From the NCBI RefSeq assembly GCF_022347685.1, contig NZ_JAKRGF010000007.1, positions 1 through 64,000 on the forward strand: 64,000 nt of DNA, read 5' to 3'. The notes under the pieces are model-generated. The model saw only the letters and a program-made list of their open reading frames with translations. It searched no databases and was not told the origin of the DNA. This DNA is from Thalassobius sp. Cn5-15. Its GTDB lineage: Bacteria; Pseudomonadota; Alphaproteobacteria; Rhodobacterales; Rhodobacteraceae. The first letter of the stretch is position 1, and each line of letters begins with the position of its first letter. Made by a program: the position numbers and the translations under genes. Positions 7,858 to 16,161 of the stretch are shown in pieces.

Positions 7858-9201
7858 TCAGTCGATGATGTGGGCTTCTTCGTCTTCGCTGAGCCAATCG
7901 GTGACGATTGCTCTCATACGAGCGTCAGGGATGTAGACCGTTACCGGCTTATCCAAGCGCACCTGACTGCGGTAAAGCCATTGCACGAACTCAGTCAGCG
8001 CAAACTCTCTGCCCCATTCTCTGGCGTTCTTTCCGAGGAACTTGCAGATAATCGGGTTTGGGTGTTGGTCGAAGAGGTAAACGGCATGACTGCAATGGAT
8101 GTGGTCATTCACGCCACGGGTCAGGTTGGAAACCCAAGTCCAGCCTCCTTTGACAGCCCACGTCGCCTTGTCGGGGTCAAAGGCCCACTTCCCAAGCAAG
8201 CCGGTGTTATGACTGAACGGACCACACTTGGTGCGGCGTCCTTCGCTTGTCCCATCGCGAAACCACATGCCCCCCGCAGAGGTGACCATGACGTTTTCCT
8301 TGGATACACCTTTCAGTGGACCGCGTTTCTGCATGTTCATGAGTTTGCTAGCCAACGCCTTATGGGCACTTGCAGATGCCTTCTTGGTCTGCCCTGTGAA
8401 GGACAACTTCATCGGCTTGCGCTTGGAAGCATGCTGATTGGTCTTCGTTTCTACCATCGGCAAATCGAAGCTCTCTACCGTGATCAGTTTCTTTTGGCGC
8501 TTGAGCCATTCTTGTTCCCCCGACCACTTTTCGACCTCATAGCCGACCCCCAGCTTGTCCAAATAGGCCGCGATAAGGCTGCCCTTGGAGAGGTATGTCA
8601 GGATTTTCAGGGACGCCGGTGCCTGCAACAACTCGATAGGGATTGCCATCATCAACAGTTCCCTGTCGTCGGTGACCAACAGCCGTCCCAAAGCAGCAAG
8701 CACATATAGCTGGGAATAGGATTTTTGGGTCCCCATCGCGGCACGCTCCATCCAACGGTCGGTAGGTGTGACCAACCCCGTTGTGTCATCCACATGAGCG
8801 AGGCCCTGTGTCTCAATTTCCGCTGTGAACTCCTTCTTGGAGATTGGTGGGGCGAGTTCAATTGGAGTGGGGCACTCATCAATAACCATGCGGTGGCGCG
8901 AAATTTTCCCCCTTTGTGCCAACTCTCGGAGCTTCACAAAGAGCGCATGCGTGCAGGCGATATTGCGGCCTGCGTCAAGCAAGCGTTCGATGTCAGCAAG
9001 TTTGGTGTTGTCTCCGTTGGCTTCTGGTTGAGCGATGTTGGCACTTGGTGCGCCAGAGATGATACGCGCCACCTCTGAGAGCCGAGGTGTAACCACGATA
9101 ACGGGCAGGTCTTTACGGCCATCCCATAGCGACAACTCCTTGATGAGTTCGGTGGTCTTTCCTGTGCCGCATGGGCGGTCAACGAAGGTGATCTTGTTCA
9201 T
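7858..9201 (-). CDS. SF2-helicase-like NTPase of phage/plasmid type
   Basis: A 447-residue protein with a Walker A motif right at the N-terminus (DRPCGTGKTTEL, residues 8-19) and a Walker B/DExx motif VIDEC (106-110), so the first half is a RecA-like NTPase domain. The C-terminal half has helicase motif V/VI-like sequence (LTRGVNDHIHCSHAVYLFD and WLYRSQVRLDKPVTVYIPD) with a candidate arginine finger in YRSQVR. It probably unwinds DNA during element replication, which would suit its place next to a 1-kb non-coding stretch. Specific role unknown; no endonuclease or primase domain was seen. Confidence 0.55.
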   Translation of the reverse strand: MNKITFVDRPCGTGKTTELIKELSLWDGRKDLPVIVVTPRLSEVARIISGAPSANIAQPEANGDNTKLADIERLLDAGRNIACTHALFVKLRELAQRGKISRHRMVIDECPTPIELAPPISKKEFTAEIETQGLAHVDDTTGLVTPTDRWMERAAMGTQKSYSQLYVLAALGRLLVTDDRELLMMAIPIELLQAPASLKILTYLSKGSLIAAYLDKLGVGYEVEKWSGEQEWLKRQKKLITVESFDLPMVETKTNQHASKRKPMKLSFTGQTKKASASAHKALASKLMNMQKRGPLKGVSKENVMVTSAGGMWFRDGTSEGRRTKCGPFSHNTGLLGKWAFDPDKATWAVKGGWTWVSNLTRGVNDHIHCSHAVYLFDQHPNPIICKFLGKNAREWGREFALTEFVQWLYRSQVRLDKPVTVYIPDARMRAIVTDWLSEDEEAHIID

Positions 9202-10243
9202 GTGCTAAGCATCCTTGGTTCAGGCACGCCAAATGGAAACGCTCCTTTTCGGGGCGCTGTCGGGTGGTCTGTTGGTGTGATTTTCAGGGGGTGACGGAGA
9301 GTGACGGAAAAGCTCCGTCATGAGGTATTTAGGGCATTGTATTTAAATGGAAAAATTCATCGCTCCCTTAAAGAATATTGGTTCTTGCTGACGCTGCACT
9401 GTTCACATGAAACCATTGGAAGGTGCCCGTTAAGGTTCCCAATAAGGAGTTGTGTTGGGTTGCCCTAGAAGTGCGCGGAAGACTTCATCACCTCGCACAA
9501 GAACAACCATGAGGCTGCACCTACTGGTACGCCAGAGTATCTGGGAACACTTTAAGGCAGGCCAGTAAGGGCACCTTGAGATTGGCTTCGCCTTGGGAGA
9601 CCCATGAAAGAGGAGTTGGCCTTAAGGTCGTGTGAGGGGGCAACTTAACATGTGCATATCAAGGTGGGTCGCCATGATCGTGGTCACGGACAGTCGAAGA
9701 CTTCCATAAGGGGCGCCTTAAGGTGGGCTAGGGGTATGACTGCGGGGAACTGGGTCTTCCCGAGGCGGCAAGCGCCGTCGCATGATGTGTTACAGTTTGG
9801 GGAAAAGTATAGATTGCGCCCCTTCACTCTGGCGCGTTGATTTCTGACGAAGACGATTGAGGTGGTCGGTTGTTGAACAATCTATAGAGTGGGTTATTCG
9901 AGGGGCACCGCCGTTGGGCCTCCCCACCACAGACCAGAGACCGCAAAGGAAGTGCGGCCACGATTACGCCGATCTAGCCTATCTCAATCCCTCAGTTTCG
10001 TGGTGTGGTGCAGTTCATGGGGACCAAACGGAGAGCTTCCCCGCCCTTTGTCATTAGGCCTTTGCGCTACTTCGCTGGTGTGGTCGCGCCAGATCAACAC
10101 ACATCGCACACACAAGAAGCACACATTCAGGCCGCCACGGGGCCAACAGACCGCCATTCAACATGAACTGCCTAAACCTTGAGAATGGCGGTGACCGCTG
10201 GTGTAAATCGCCCTAGGGGGCCTATGGGGGGAAGCGCGTGCCT
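9202..10243. other. 1-kb non-coding stretch inside the element
   Basis: No frame here has both a ribosome-binding site and protein-like sequence. It holds two direct copies of GTGACGGA (9291-9298 and 9301-9308) with an inverted partner TCCGTCA (9314-9320), and several CTTAAGG/TTAAGG words (near 9430, 9551, 9619 and 9717). This is what a replication origin or a phage promoter region would look like, but no feature is conclusive. Confidence 0.4.
9291..9320. promoter_or_regulatory. Iterated TGACGGA sites upstream of the helicase-like gene
   Basis: Two direct copies of GTGACGGA ten bases apart and an inverted TCCGTCA. The inverted copy can pair with either direct copy (seven or eight pairs), giving two mutually exclusive hairpins about 90-120 bases upstream of the helicase-like gene on its strand. 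It may be an operator, an iteron-like origin part or an RNA leader switch. Function is inference. Confidence 0.35.
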
Positions 10244-10663
10244 CTATATATATCTCTGGCTGTCAGATTTTTGCGGTGAAATAAAAGCGGTATCCAGCAG
10301 CAGGAGAGGGTGGTGTTTGATCAAGAAGTAACAGAGGCGCTCCATGCCTCCTGAAATGCTCATTGCGCTCTCAGACTTAAGAGCGTTACCTAGGAAGCGA
10401 ACATGGCTTGCCCGTATTCCCATGATGAGTTCGGTCCCACTGCGGGCGTAATCTTCTTTCCAGAATGTATTGAGCTTTGTTCCCCGCGCCCGCGCTCTTA
10501 TTCGGGAGCCTCTGGGCACGTCTACGCGCTTAATTCCCATGTATTGGTAGCAATCGCGAATGGCGAAGTAGGGCATCGCCTCACCCTCAACCCGAACCCA
10601 ACGCACATATTCACGGGTCTTTGGGTCAGCTACGACACCATATTCTTTGTCTGGCTGTATCAT
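10244..10663 (-). CDS. Hypothetical protein of the element, 139 residues
   Basis: Starts at ATG 10663 with GAAGAG upstream, eight bases after the DUF3102 gene ends, so the two are probably translated together. The middle (AMPYFAIRDCYQYMGIKRVD) faintly resembles the start of Bro-N domains (a residue pattern where an enzyme-like beta strand is followed by a conserved helix), and residues 55-75 are strongly basic (RGSRIRARARGTKLN), hinting at nucleic-acid binding. I cannot assign it to a family with confidence. Confidence 0.45.
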   Translation of the reverse strand: MIQPDKEYGVVADPKTREYVRWVRVEGEAMPYFAIRDCYQYMGIKRVDVPRGSRIRARARGTKLNTFWKEDYARSGTELIMGIRASHVRFLGNALKSESAMSISGGMERLCYFLIKHHPLLLLDTAFISPQKSDSQRYI

Positions 10664-10671
10664 GCTGCTCT

Positions 10672-11382
10672 TCAGTTTGCTTTGTAGGACTTCAGGACAT
10701 CGACAAGACGCTTTAAGCGCCCCTCATCGTCCCCGTAGGTTTGCATTAGGGCGTACTGGATGAGGTCCAACGCCGTGGGGTTTTCAAAGACACCGGACAT
10801 AACAATTTCCACTGCCTGTTTTGCTAGATCGGTGTGGACCACCTTCTGTTTGGCCTCAGCCACGCAAGGCTCTACCTTACCAATCTCTTTCTCGATCTCG
10901 TTCAGCTTCCTTTGGGCATTCTCACGTTCCCCTTCAGACGCGCTAGGGTCGTCTCTAAGCGCCCGCAAACGTTCCACCTTACGGAGGTCGTTAAGGGTAG
11001 CTGCACGGGTTTGCTGCGGGGGGGGCTTGGGGGTCTTCCCTAGGGTCAGCACGTCGCGGATACTGTCGCAGCGGTCGCAATTACCGGCGTGCTGGTATTT
11101 TGCCTTAGCCACCGCAATGCAGTCCTGCGCCGTCTGGCGACCGAAGCTGCATTCAGCTTTGACCCAAGGCATGAACTCCCCATGCTTCAGCCCAGCTTTC
11201 ACCTTGATCAGTTCTTCACCGATCTCCGCAGCGATTTCCTTAGCGGTGCGCCCTAGGCGCTGCACTTCGCGGTGCTTGGAGTTCACCGGCACGGCAAGCC
11301 GCGCAGTCTCCGTAAGAGCCACATTATTGGCATGCAGCGGGAAGGGTTGCTTGGTCTCGGAAACGGCTGTGGCGTGGTTCAT
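10672..11382 (-). CDS. DUF3102-type phage/plasmid protein
   Basis: A 236-residue protein whose central part (AAEIGEELIKVKAGLKHGEFMPWVKAECSFGRQTAQDCI) is the signature of DUF3102: an N-terminal helix, HGEF..W and a helix-turn-helix-like unit. Such proteins occur in phages and plasmids and are thought to bind DNA; their role is not known. A charged coiled-coil-like region (LRALRDDPSASEGERENAQRKLNEIEKEIG, about 140-170) and a C-terminal helix pair follow. A CxxC pair occurs in GNCDRCDS. It is upstream of, and coupled to, the 139-residue protein. Confidence 0.6.
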   Translation of the reverse strand: MNHATAVSETKQPFPLHANNVALTETARLAVPVNSKHREVQRLGRTAKEIAAEIGEELIKVKAGLKHGEFMPWVKAECSFGRQTAQDCIAVAKAKYQHAGNCDRCDSIRDVLTLGKTPKPPPQQTRAATLNDLRKVERLRALRDDPSASEGERENAQRKLNEIEKEIGKVEPCVAEAKQKVVHTDLAKQAVEIVMSGVFENPTALDLIQYALMQTYGDDEGRLKRLVDVLKSYKAN

Positions 11383-11494
11383 GGTTGCCCCTTGTGGTTG
11401 TTGTGAAGGGGCACTTAGGGAGGCGCGTGAACGCCTTCAAGTAATTATTTTTAAACGAATTTTCATGAATTTTGGGTTGGTGACATGGAGTGAC

Positions 11495-11998
11495 TTAAAA
11501 ATACCTTAAGTCATTGAAAACTAACAAATGGAATGGGATTCCTAGTCCCCCGCTAACTGGAATTTTTCTGTGGATAAGTTCGTCCTCATCCATTTCCCCT
11601 GTCGCCACCTTCTCTTCATTCTCGACATAGCCGCCGTCCTTGCGGATGGCTGGGAGAACATCGCGGGTCACCCAATCTTGGAACTCTTTGGCTTCCGGTT
11701 TGTTGGACCGCATGACCATCCTGTAAAGGCCGCTTTCGGAGACCAGAATTGCGTGCCAACAGGACCCTGAGAAAAAGTCAGGGTGCTCTTTCTTGGTTAT
11801 GTGGTGTTTCTCGTTGGCAGAGAGGCTTTTCGTCCACTGTGTTGTTCCTGAAATCAGGGTCATGCCAAGGACGCGGCAGATTTCGGGTACGAAGAACCAA
11901 GGTTCCCCCTCGCTGTCAAAACAGCGCAGATCGAAGCCGCTAAAGTTGAAGGTGGACACAGCGGTATCGCCCGCTGGGGCGGTGTTAAGGTTTTTCAT
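11495..11998 (-). CDS. Bro-N domain antirepressor-like protein, C-terminally short
   Basis: A 167-residue protein with a clear Bro-N domain (FNFSGFDLRCFDSEGEPWFFVPEICRVLG ... SGLYRMVMRSNKPEAKEFQDWVTRDVLPAIRKDGGY, residues about 17-125). Bro-N domains bind DNA and are common in phage antirepressors. Full-length members normally carry a second C-terminal domain (KilA-C, ANT or similar). Here the last 22 residues after DEDELIHRK look unrelated (IPVSGGLGIPFHLLV), as if the frame had been broken and the C-terminal domain lost. It lies 57 bases downstream of the ATPase gene. Confidence 0.78.
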   Translation of the reverse strand: MKNLNTAPAGDTAVSTFNFSGFDLRCFDSEGEPWFFVPEICRVLGMTLISGTTQWTKSLSANEKHHITKKEHPDFFSGSCWHAILVSESGLYRMVMRSNKPEAKEFQDWVTRDVLPAIRKDGGYVENEEKVATGEMDEDELIHRKIPVSGGLGIPFHLLVFNDLRYF

Positions 11999-12055
11999 GA
12001 TGTTCCTTGAAGTGGTACCTCAGAGGCGCATGCAGCCAGAAACGGCCCCCAATTC

Positions 12056-14077
12056 TCAGGCTTGTTCACTTTCTTCAGCGTTAGCGTACTCTTCAGCCAC
12101 TCCGACAAGGTACTTATCGTATGTCTTTTTAAGATACTGCAAAGCTGTTTCCTTATCGACATTAGCCTGTAGCTGTTCTTGCACGAAATGCAGCCGTGCT
12201 TTGCAGGATTGAATTACCTCAGCCCAGCTTTTGACCCATACCTGAACATTGCCATCATCCGAGATAAACACACGGCCCGCAGGCGTATCTTTCTGACGGG
12301 TCTTCACTTTTGCATAGCCGTCTAGGTCATTCGATATTACCCAAAAATTCCATACGGTGTTAACCGATCTGAAGCGTTCATCATTGGCAATGGCGAAGGC
12401 GTATTTTTCAACCTGAGTTATTTCGTCTGAGCCTATCTTACATTTGGGGCGCTTTAATTCGACCACCAGATGTTCACGTTGATCAGCACGGCTCTGTGGC
12501 ACAGCACGCGACAGCATCAAATCCACAATACCTTTCTTGTGATCAATGCGCTTTACGGGTTCGTCAATTTTGGTATCCGCTCCGATAATTTCCTTGTGCT
12601 TTCGGAGTACCTCGGTAAGGGATTGATCATCCACAGTGAGGTTAAATTCTTCGCCAAAAATCCAAGTATTGTCTTCGGCAATAATGCGATGAAGCTGGCT
12701 GCGTTCTTTCAGAAGGTTTTTGCTCTCAGCCCCAAATATTAGCGCCTCCAAGCCGTGAACAAACTTCAAGCGATCAGCCACGAGACGCGAGGCCGTAATG
12801 ACGTTGGCTAAGTCAGCTTCCTTAAGCAGCTTGGACATTTCCTTTTGCGTATTTTGCGGAAGGTCCAAAACCTCAGTCAAGATGTGCTGGAGCTCATCCG
12901 GCCCTTTTTCGACAGCCTGTCGCAGCATTCGCATCTGAAATGCGCGACTCTTTGAGCTTTGCTCATTGAAGTCAGGGATAAGCTTGTGAACATTCAACGC
13001 AACAATATCGAAAACCTGACGTTCAGCCACCTCTACTGAAGTTTTAGGTTCGATCCGGTAAGGGTACACCTCTTCCTTTTTCCATTGCGCTATCTCGTTT
13101 AAGGCGATTTCGGCATCCTTGTTTTCAAAATGCCGCTTAATCACTTCAACAGCCGCATCTTCTGCTTCGGATAGTATAGGGGCAGCCATCTCAGCGATTT
13201 CGAGGACACCTCGCTCCTGAAGTGTGTCAATGAAGCTAGACCTCAAATAAGCTGAGAACTTGTGCCCAGACGCATGAAAGCGCGGCTTAACTCGTTGGAA
13301 AGGGAACCCGTGTTCCCCGCACAAGAAAAACCAGCGATCTTGCGAAGACTTCCATTCTATCAAATCGAGAGTGACAGGGTGGGACTTCGCATCATCGCCT
13401 TCGCCATCAATTATTGGGTCCAGTGTGAAACGGACCTTCTCTGCGATGGCGTTGCTCGGGTCTAGCTTGTTACCCTCAACGTAGATCGAGACTTCTTTGT
13501 AGTCTGTCAGATAAAATGCAAAGACTTCCGAAAGCGACTGAACTGAGTGCTCTGGTTGAAGGGAACGGTAACTTTTATCCAATTCAGAGATTACGACTTC
13601 TACGCCAGTCCCAAGCGCAGCTTCAACTTCTTCTGGCTCTGTGACTCGAACGTCTACCAAGTCGTCCCGCAAAAGGAAGATTTTGTATCCGAGCAAGTTA
13701 CCTGTCCCGCTATGGTCACGGTATCTGACAGTCCACACCGCAGACCTTCCCAATGCGAGAGCCTTAAGGCGTCCTTTGCCTTCTTTGCCATGCAAAATGC
13801 GTTTCTTGCCTTTGGAGCGGCTACCGTGGTGCTTCCATGAACCACCAATGCTGCCGAAAAGTTGCTCGGTCTCCTCATGTGATATTCCATGTCCATTGTC
13901 TCGGATGGTAATAGACTGCATGCCAAAATCGTTGCTCTCAATTTCAACATCCACGCGCATGGCATCGGCATCAACTGAGTTCCAAATGAGTTCGGACAAA
14001 GCTTTAATGGCGTCTGCACTCGCTAGCTTCTTCAGGTGGTCTTTTGCCACCTGCATACGAAAATGTTTATCCGACAT
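12056..14077 (-). CDS. GHKL ATPase fused to a PD-(D/E)XK nuclease-like domain (candidate defence effector)
   Basis: A 673-residue protein. The N-terminus is a GHKL (MutL/Hsp90/MORC-type) ATPase: N-box ELIWNSVDADA (Glu29, Asn33, Asp36), G1 box DNGHG (60-64) and G2 box LHGKEGKGRLKAL (95-107). A helical middle (about 330-470) leads to a C-terminal domain with GIVDLML (Asp519), HLVVELKRP (Glu540, Lys542) and ITQVEKYA (Gln555), which is the D...ExK...Q layout of PD-(D/E)XK nucleases, seen for example in Shedu-type proteins. The combination implies an ATP-gated clamp controlling DNA cleavage. It sits right next to the integrase, the usual cargo position for anti-phage genes. All motif residues are intact. 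Domain calls are from motifs; the defence role is inference. Confidence 0.7.
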   Translation of the reverse strand: MSDKHFRMQVAKDHLKKLASADAIKALSELIWNSVDADAMRVDVEIESNDFGMQSITIRDNGHGISHEETEQLFGSIGGSWKHHGSRSKGKKRILHGKEGKGRLKALALGRSAVWTVRYRDHSGTGNLLGYKIFLLRDDLVDVRVTEPEEVEAALGTGVEVVISELDKSYRSLQPEHSVQSLSEVFAFYLTDYKEVSIYVEGNKLDPSNAIAEKVRFTLDPIIDGEGDDAKSHPVTLDLIEWKSSQDRWFFLCGEHGFPFQRVKPRFHASGHKFSAYLRSSFIDTLQERGVLEIAEMAAPILSEAEDAAVEVIKRHFENKDAEIALNEIAQWKKEEVYPYRIEPKTSVEVAERQVFDIVALNVHKLIPDFNEQSSKSRAFQMRMLRQAVEKGPDELQHILTEVLDLPQNTQKEMSKLLKEADLANVITASRLVADRLKFVHGLEALIFGAESKNLLKERSQLHRIIAEDNTWIFGEEFNLTVDDQSLTEVLRKHKEIIGADTKIDEPVKRIDHKKGIVDLMLSRAVPQSRADQREHLVVELKRPKCKIGSDEITQVEKYAFAIANDERFRSVNTVWNFWVISNDLDGYAKVKTRQKDTPAGRVFISDDGNVQVWVKSWAEVIQSCKARLHFVQEQLQANVDKETALQYLKKTYDKYLVGVAEEYANAEESEQA

Positions 14078-14248
14078 TAAATTTTACGTCCTCAAATCTC
14101 GCTCTTGTATCTGCGCCACTCTAAACATCTGATTGCAAACAGGGCAACCTCCTCAATACCTTAAGTTGAGCCATGAGTAAGTCCCACCGGACTTTTCAAA
14201 GAGAAAAGCAGCCGTTATGCCGCAACCACATGTACGGAGCTTAGTCGC

Positions 14249-15598
14249 CTATCGCAGCGCCTTCTTCAGCCACTTTCGGTCCACCTCAAGTCGATCGTCA
14301 GTGCCCCCATAAGTCGCCGCACCGATGCCGCCGATTGAGTGCCCCAAAACGCGGTCAATGACGACTTGTTCAGCGCCAGCTACGCGCAGCTTGGCAGAAA
14401 TTCTATGCCGTAGACAATAGGGGGTATGGCGGTCGCTGGTCCGGTAGGCCTCAAGGTGCTTCTTCAGGATTCCACTAAGGTTGTCGTGACTGCGGCGGCT
14501 CTTTGAATATCGCGGGAAAATCGCTGTGGTCGGCGCGGCGTTCTTACCGGCAAGTTCAACTGCCTCTTTCGCCGCCTCTAGGGCATCACCGACCAAGGGA
14601 ATGTCGCGGTCCCTTGAGCCTGTCTTCAGGTCGCCACGCAAGTTGTTCGCACGGATGCTGAGGGCTTCGCGCTCTAGGTCAATGTCCTGAAGCTCCAGAT
14701 ACGCCACTTCCTTCGCATGAGCCGAAGTGCCCGCCATAATGCGCCACGTCAAGTGTAGGGCAGGGTTTTTCTTAAGCGTCATTAGTTTTGCGCGGGTGGC
14801 GGTGACCACATCGTCGGGCAGGGGCAAACGCTTCTCACTTTTGCGGCCTTCCGACTTCGGCAATTCAAGGTTCGTGAAGGGATTGATGGCTTTCCCGTCA
14901 AGGTCATGCTCTCGGATACCAAGGGCGACCATCGCGGACATGATCGAGATTTCACGCCTGATACTGGCCACAGACAGCTTCTTTCCGTTCTTCTTCTTGT
15001 AGGTGTTGAGGAGGTAATCCCGCACTTTGCGCCCATGCTCTCGCTTCAGGGAGACCAGAGGCATATCCTTCAGCGGCCCCAGAACATGCTCCATACGGGC
15101 TACATGCCGTTCAAGTCGCGTGGTCTTGTCGGGGTCACCTTTAACGCGCTCCTCTGCGTAGATGTTGCGGGCATCCAAAAGGGTGATTGCAGGGGCTTCG
15201 GTGTCTGGGGCGAGAACGGCTTTGATGACCATCGGGTCTTCCCCGTTGTCAATCAAGCTATCGGCAACAACAGTTCGCGCATCGTCGCGGTCTAGACCTA
15301 TGACTCCATCCAGAACCCCCTCAGCCTTCAAGATGGCATCGCGCCAAAGCGTGGCGGGGCTTCTGTTGTCTTCGCCTTTCAGGCGCTTGGTCGTGTCTGC
15401 AATCAGCTTATCAAACTCTCGACCAATGGTTTCCCATTCCGCGATCATCCGTGCGCCTGATTTGTTACGGAGGTGGACTTGAAACCACTCTTTGCCCAGC
15501 GCCTCTTGGCAAAGAATCGGGATTCGGCGGCGATAACGTGGGGTGGATTTATCCTTACCCACCATGTCAATGTATTTGAGTTTCATGAGTAGAGCCAT
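14249..15598 (-). CDS. Tyrosine integrase of the tRNA-Thr element, with unusual catalytic boxes
   Basis: A 449-residue recombinase: an N-terminal arm/core-binding part (about 1-230, RRRIPILCQEALGKEWF... and YIDMVG) and a C-terminal catalytic domain. The later boxes are clear: LRHRISAKLRVAGAEQVVID, VLGHSIGG and the presumed nucleophile in ATYGGTDD. Box I reads AGTSAHAKEVAYL, with His where Arg-I is expected, and the HxxR box reads YCLR, with Tyr for His. The start is placed at 15598 (MALLMKL), after GGAG; the open frame continues upstream into the tRNA but has no start signal. It is the first gene downstream of tRNA-Thr and points the same way, as expected for a tRNA-specific integrase. Confidence 0.82.
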   Translation of the reverse strand: MALLMKLKYIDMVGKDKSTPRYRRRIPILCQEALGKEWFQVHLRNKSGARMIAEWETIGREFDKLIADTTKRLKGEDNRSPATLWRDAILKAEGVLDGVIGLDRDDARTVVADSLIDNGEDPMVIKAVLAPDTEAPAITLLDARNIYAEERVKGDPDKTTRLERHVARMEHVLGPLKDMPLVSLKREHGRKVRDYLLNTYKKKNGKKLSVASIRREISIMSAMVALGIREHDLDGKAINPFTNLELPKSEGRKSEKRLPLPDDVVTATRAKLMTLKKNPALHLTWRIMAGTSAHAKEVAYLELQDIDLEREALSIRANNLRGDLKTGSRDRDIPLVGDALEAAKEAVELAGKNAAPTTAIFPRYSKSRRSHDNLSGILKKHLEAYRTSDRHTPYCLRHRISAKLRVAGAEQVVIDRVLGHSIGGIGAATYGGTDDRLEVDRKWLKKALR

Positions 15599-15686
15599 AA
15601 GGATGTGTCTCCGATGTGTGCCGCATTGTGTGTGCGACGACAAGTCGAAGTGCCTGATTTTGCTGAAAAATATAGATATTTCGCAA

Positions 15687-15705
15687 AATACTGGTGCCCC
15701 CACAC
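15687..15705. repeat. att direct repeat, tRNA-proximal copy
   Basis: Identical 19 bases to 2799-2817. Positions 15692-15705 are the 3' end of tRNA-Thr (acceptor strand with encoded CCA), and 15687-15691 lie just beyond. Insertion into this site rebuilds the tRNA 3' end, so the tRNA remains functional. Confidence 0.88.
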
Positions 15706-15767
15706 GGACTCGAACCGCGGACCTACTGATTACAAATCAGTTGCTCTACCAGCTGAGCTATAGGGGC
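15692..15767 (-). tRNA. tRNA-Thr (anticodon TGT)
   Basis: The minus strand folds as a full cloverleaf: GCCCCTA acceptor against TGGGGGC, D loop AGCTCAGCTGGTAGAGC, anticodon stem CTGAT/ATCAG around TTTGTAA with TGT, and TTCGAGTC T loop. CCA is encoded. Its 3' end is the integration site of the neighbouring element. Confidence 0.95.
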
Positions 15768-15922
15768 ACGGCCAGCTAGGCTGGCTTGCACCTCGAATTA
15801 ACGGACCGGGCGGGGGGGTGCAAGGGGGCAAATGTCGGTCTGGGCAGGAAAAATGACAGATTGCGTGCCGCAGGTTAAAAATGCTTGCTTTGCACATTCT
15901 GAAGGTGTCGTGAGTGTTAAAT

Positions 15923-15997
15923 TGGAGCGGGCGAGGCGATTCGAACGCCCGACCCTAACCTTGGCAAGGTTATGCTCTACCCCTGAGCTACGCCCGC
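15923..15997 (-). tRNA. tRNA-Gly (anticodon GCC), copy 1
   Basis: Minus strand GCGGGCGTAGCTCAGGGGTA with anticodon stem-loop AACCTTGCCAAGGTT (GCC), T arm GTTCGAATC and acceptor end CGCCCGCTCCA. One of three identical copies in tandem. Confidence 0.95.
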
Positions 15998-16045
15998 TCC
16001 GTTGTGAACACTGACGCAGTTCTGACGCCTCCGATAGGAGGAAGT

Positions 16046-16120
16046 TGGAGCGGGCGAGGCGATTCGAACGCCCGACCCTAACCTTGGCAAGGTTATGCTC
16101 TACCCCTGAGCTACGCCCGC
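16046..16120 (-). tRNA. tRNA-Gly (anticodon GCC), copy 2
   Basis: Same 75-base cloverleaf as at 15923-15997, with encoded CCA. The spacer to copy 1 is 48 bases and unrelated to the other spacer. Confidence 0.95.
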
Positions 16121-16161
16121 TTCCTTTTGATGGTTGGGTGACCACCGTGGGTATACCTAAT

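Larger units (their letters stand above)
2799..15705. mobile_element. 12.9-kb integrative element at tRNA-Thr(TGT) (cryptic prophage or satellite-like)
   Basis: Bounded by the 19-bp att repeat. All recognisable genes are on the minus strand, in transcription order: integrase, GHKL-ATPase/nuclease, Bro-N protein, DUF3102 protein, unknown protein, a 1-kb non-coding stretch, helicase-like NTPase, unknown protein, large ejection protein, small frame. No terminase, portal, capsid or tail gene is seen. It is therefore either a prophage that has lost most structural genes or a compact satellite-like element. Boundaries are seen directly; the nature of the element is inference. Confidence 0.8.

Noticed and set aside
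9889-10182. Plus-strand frame of 97 residues in the non-coding stretch of the element
   Set aside because: Low-complexity, rich in Arg/Pro/Ser, no start signal, opposite to all other genes of the element.
9202-10243. T7-type phage promoters
   Set aside because: The recurring CTTAAGG words are too short and too loosely spaced to support a phage RNA-polymerase promoter set, and no phage RNA polymerase gene is in the element.
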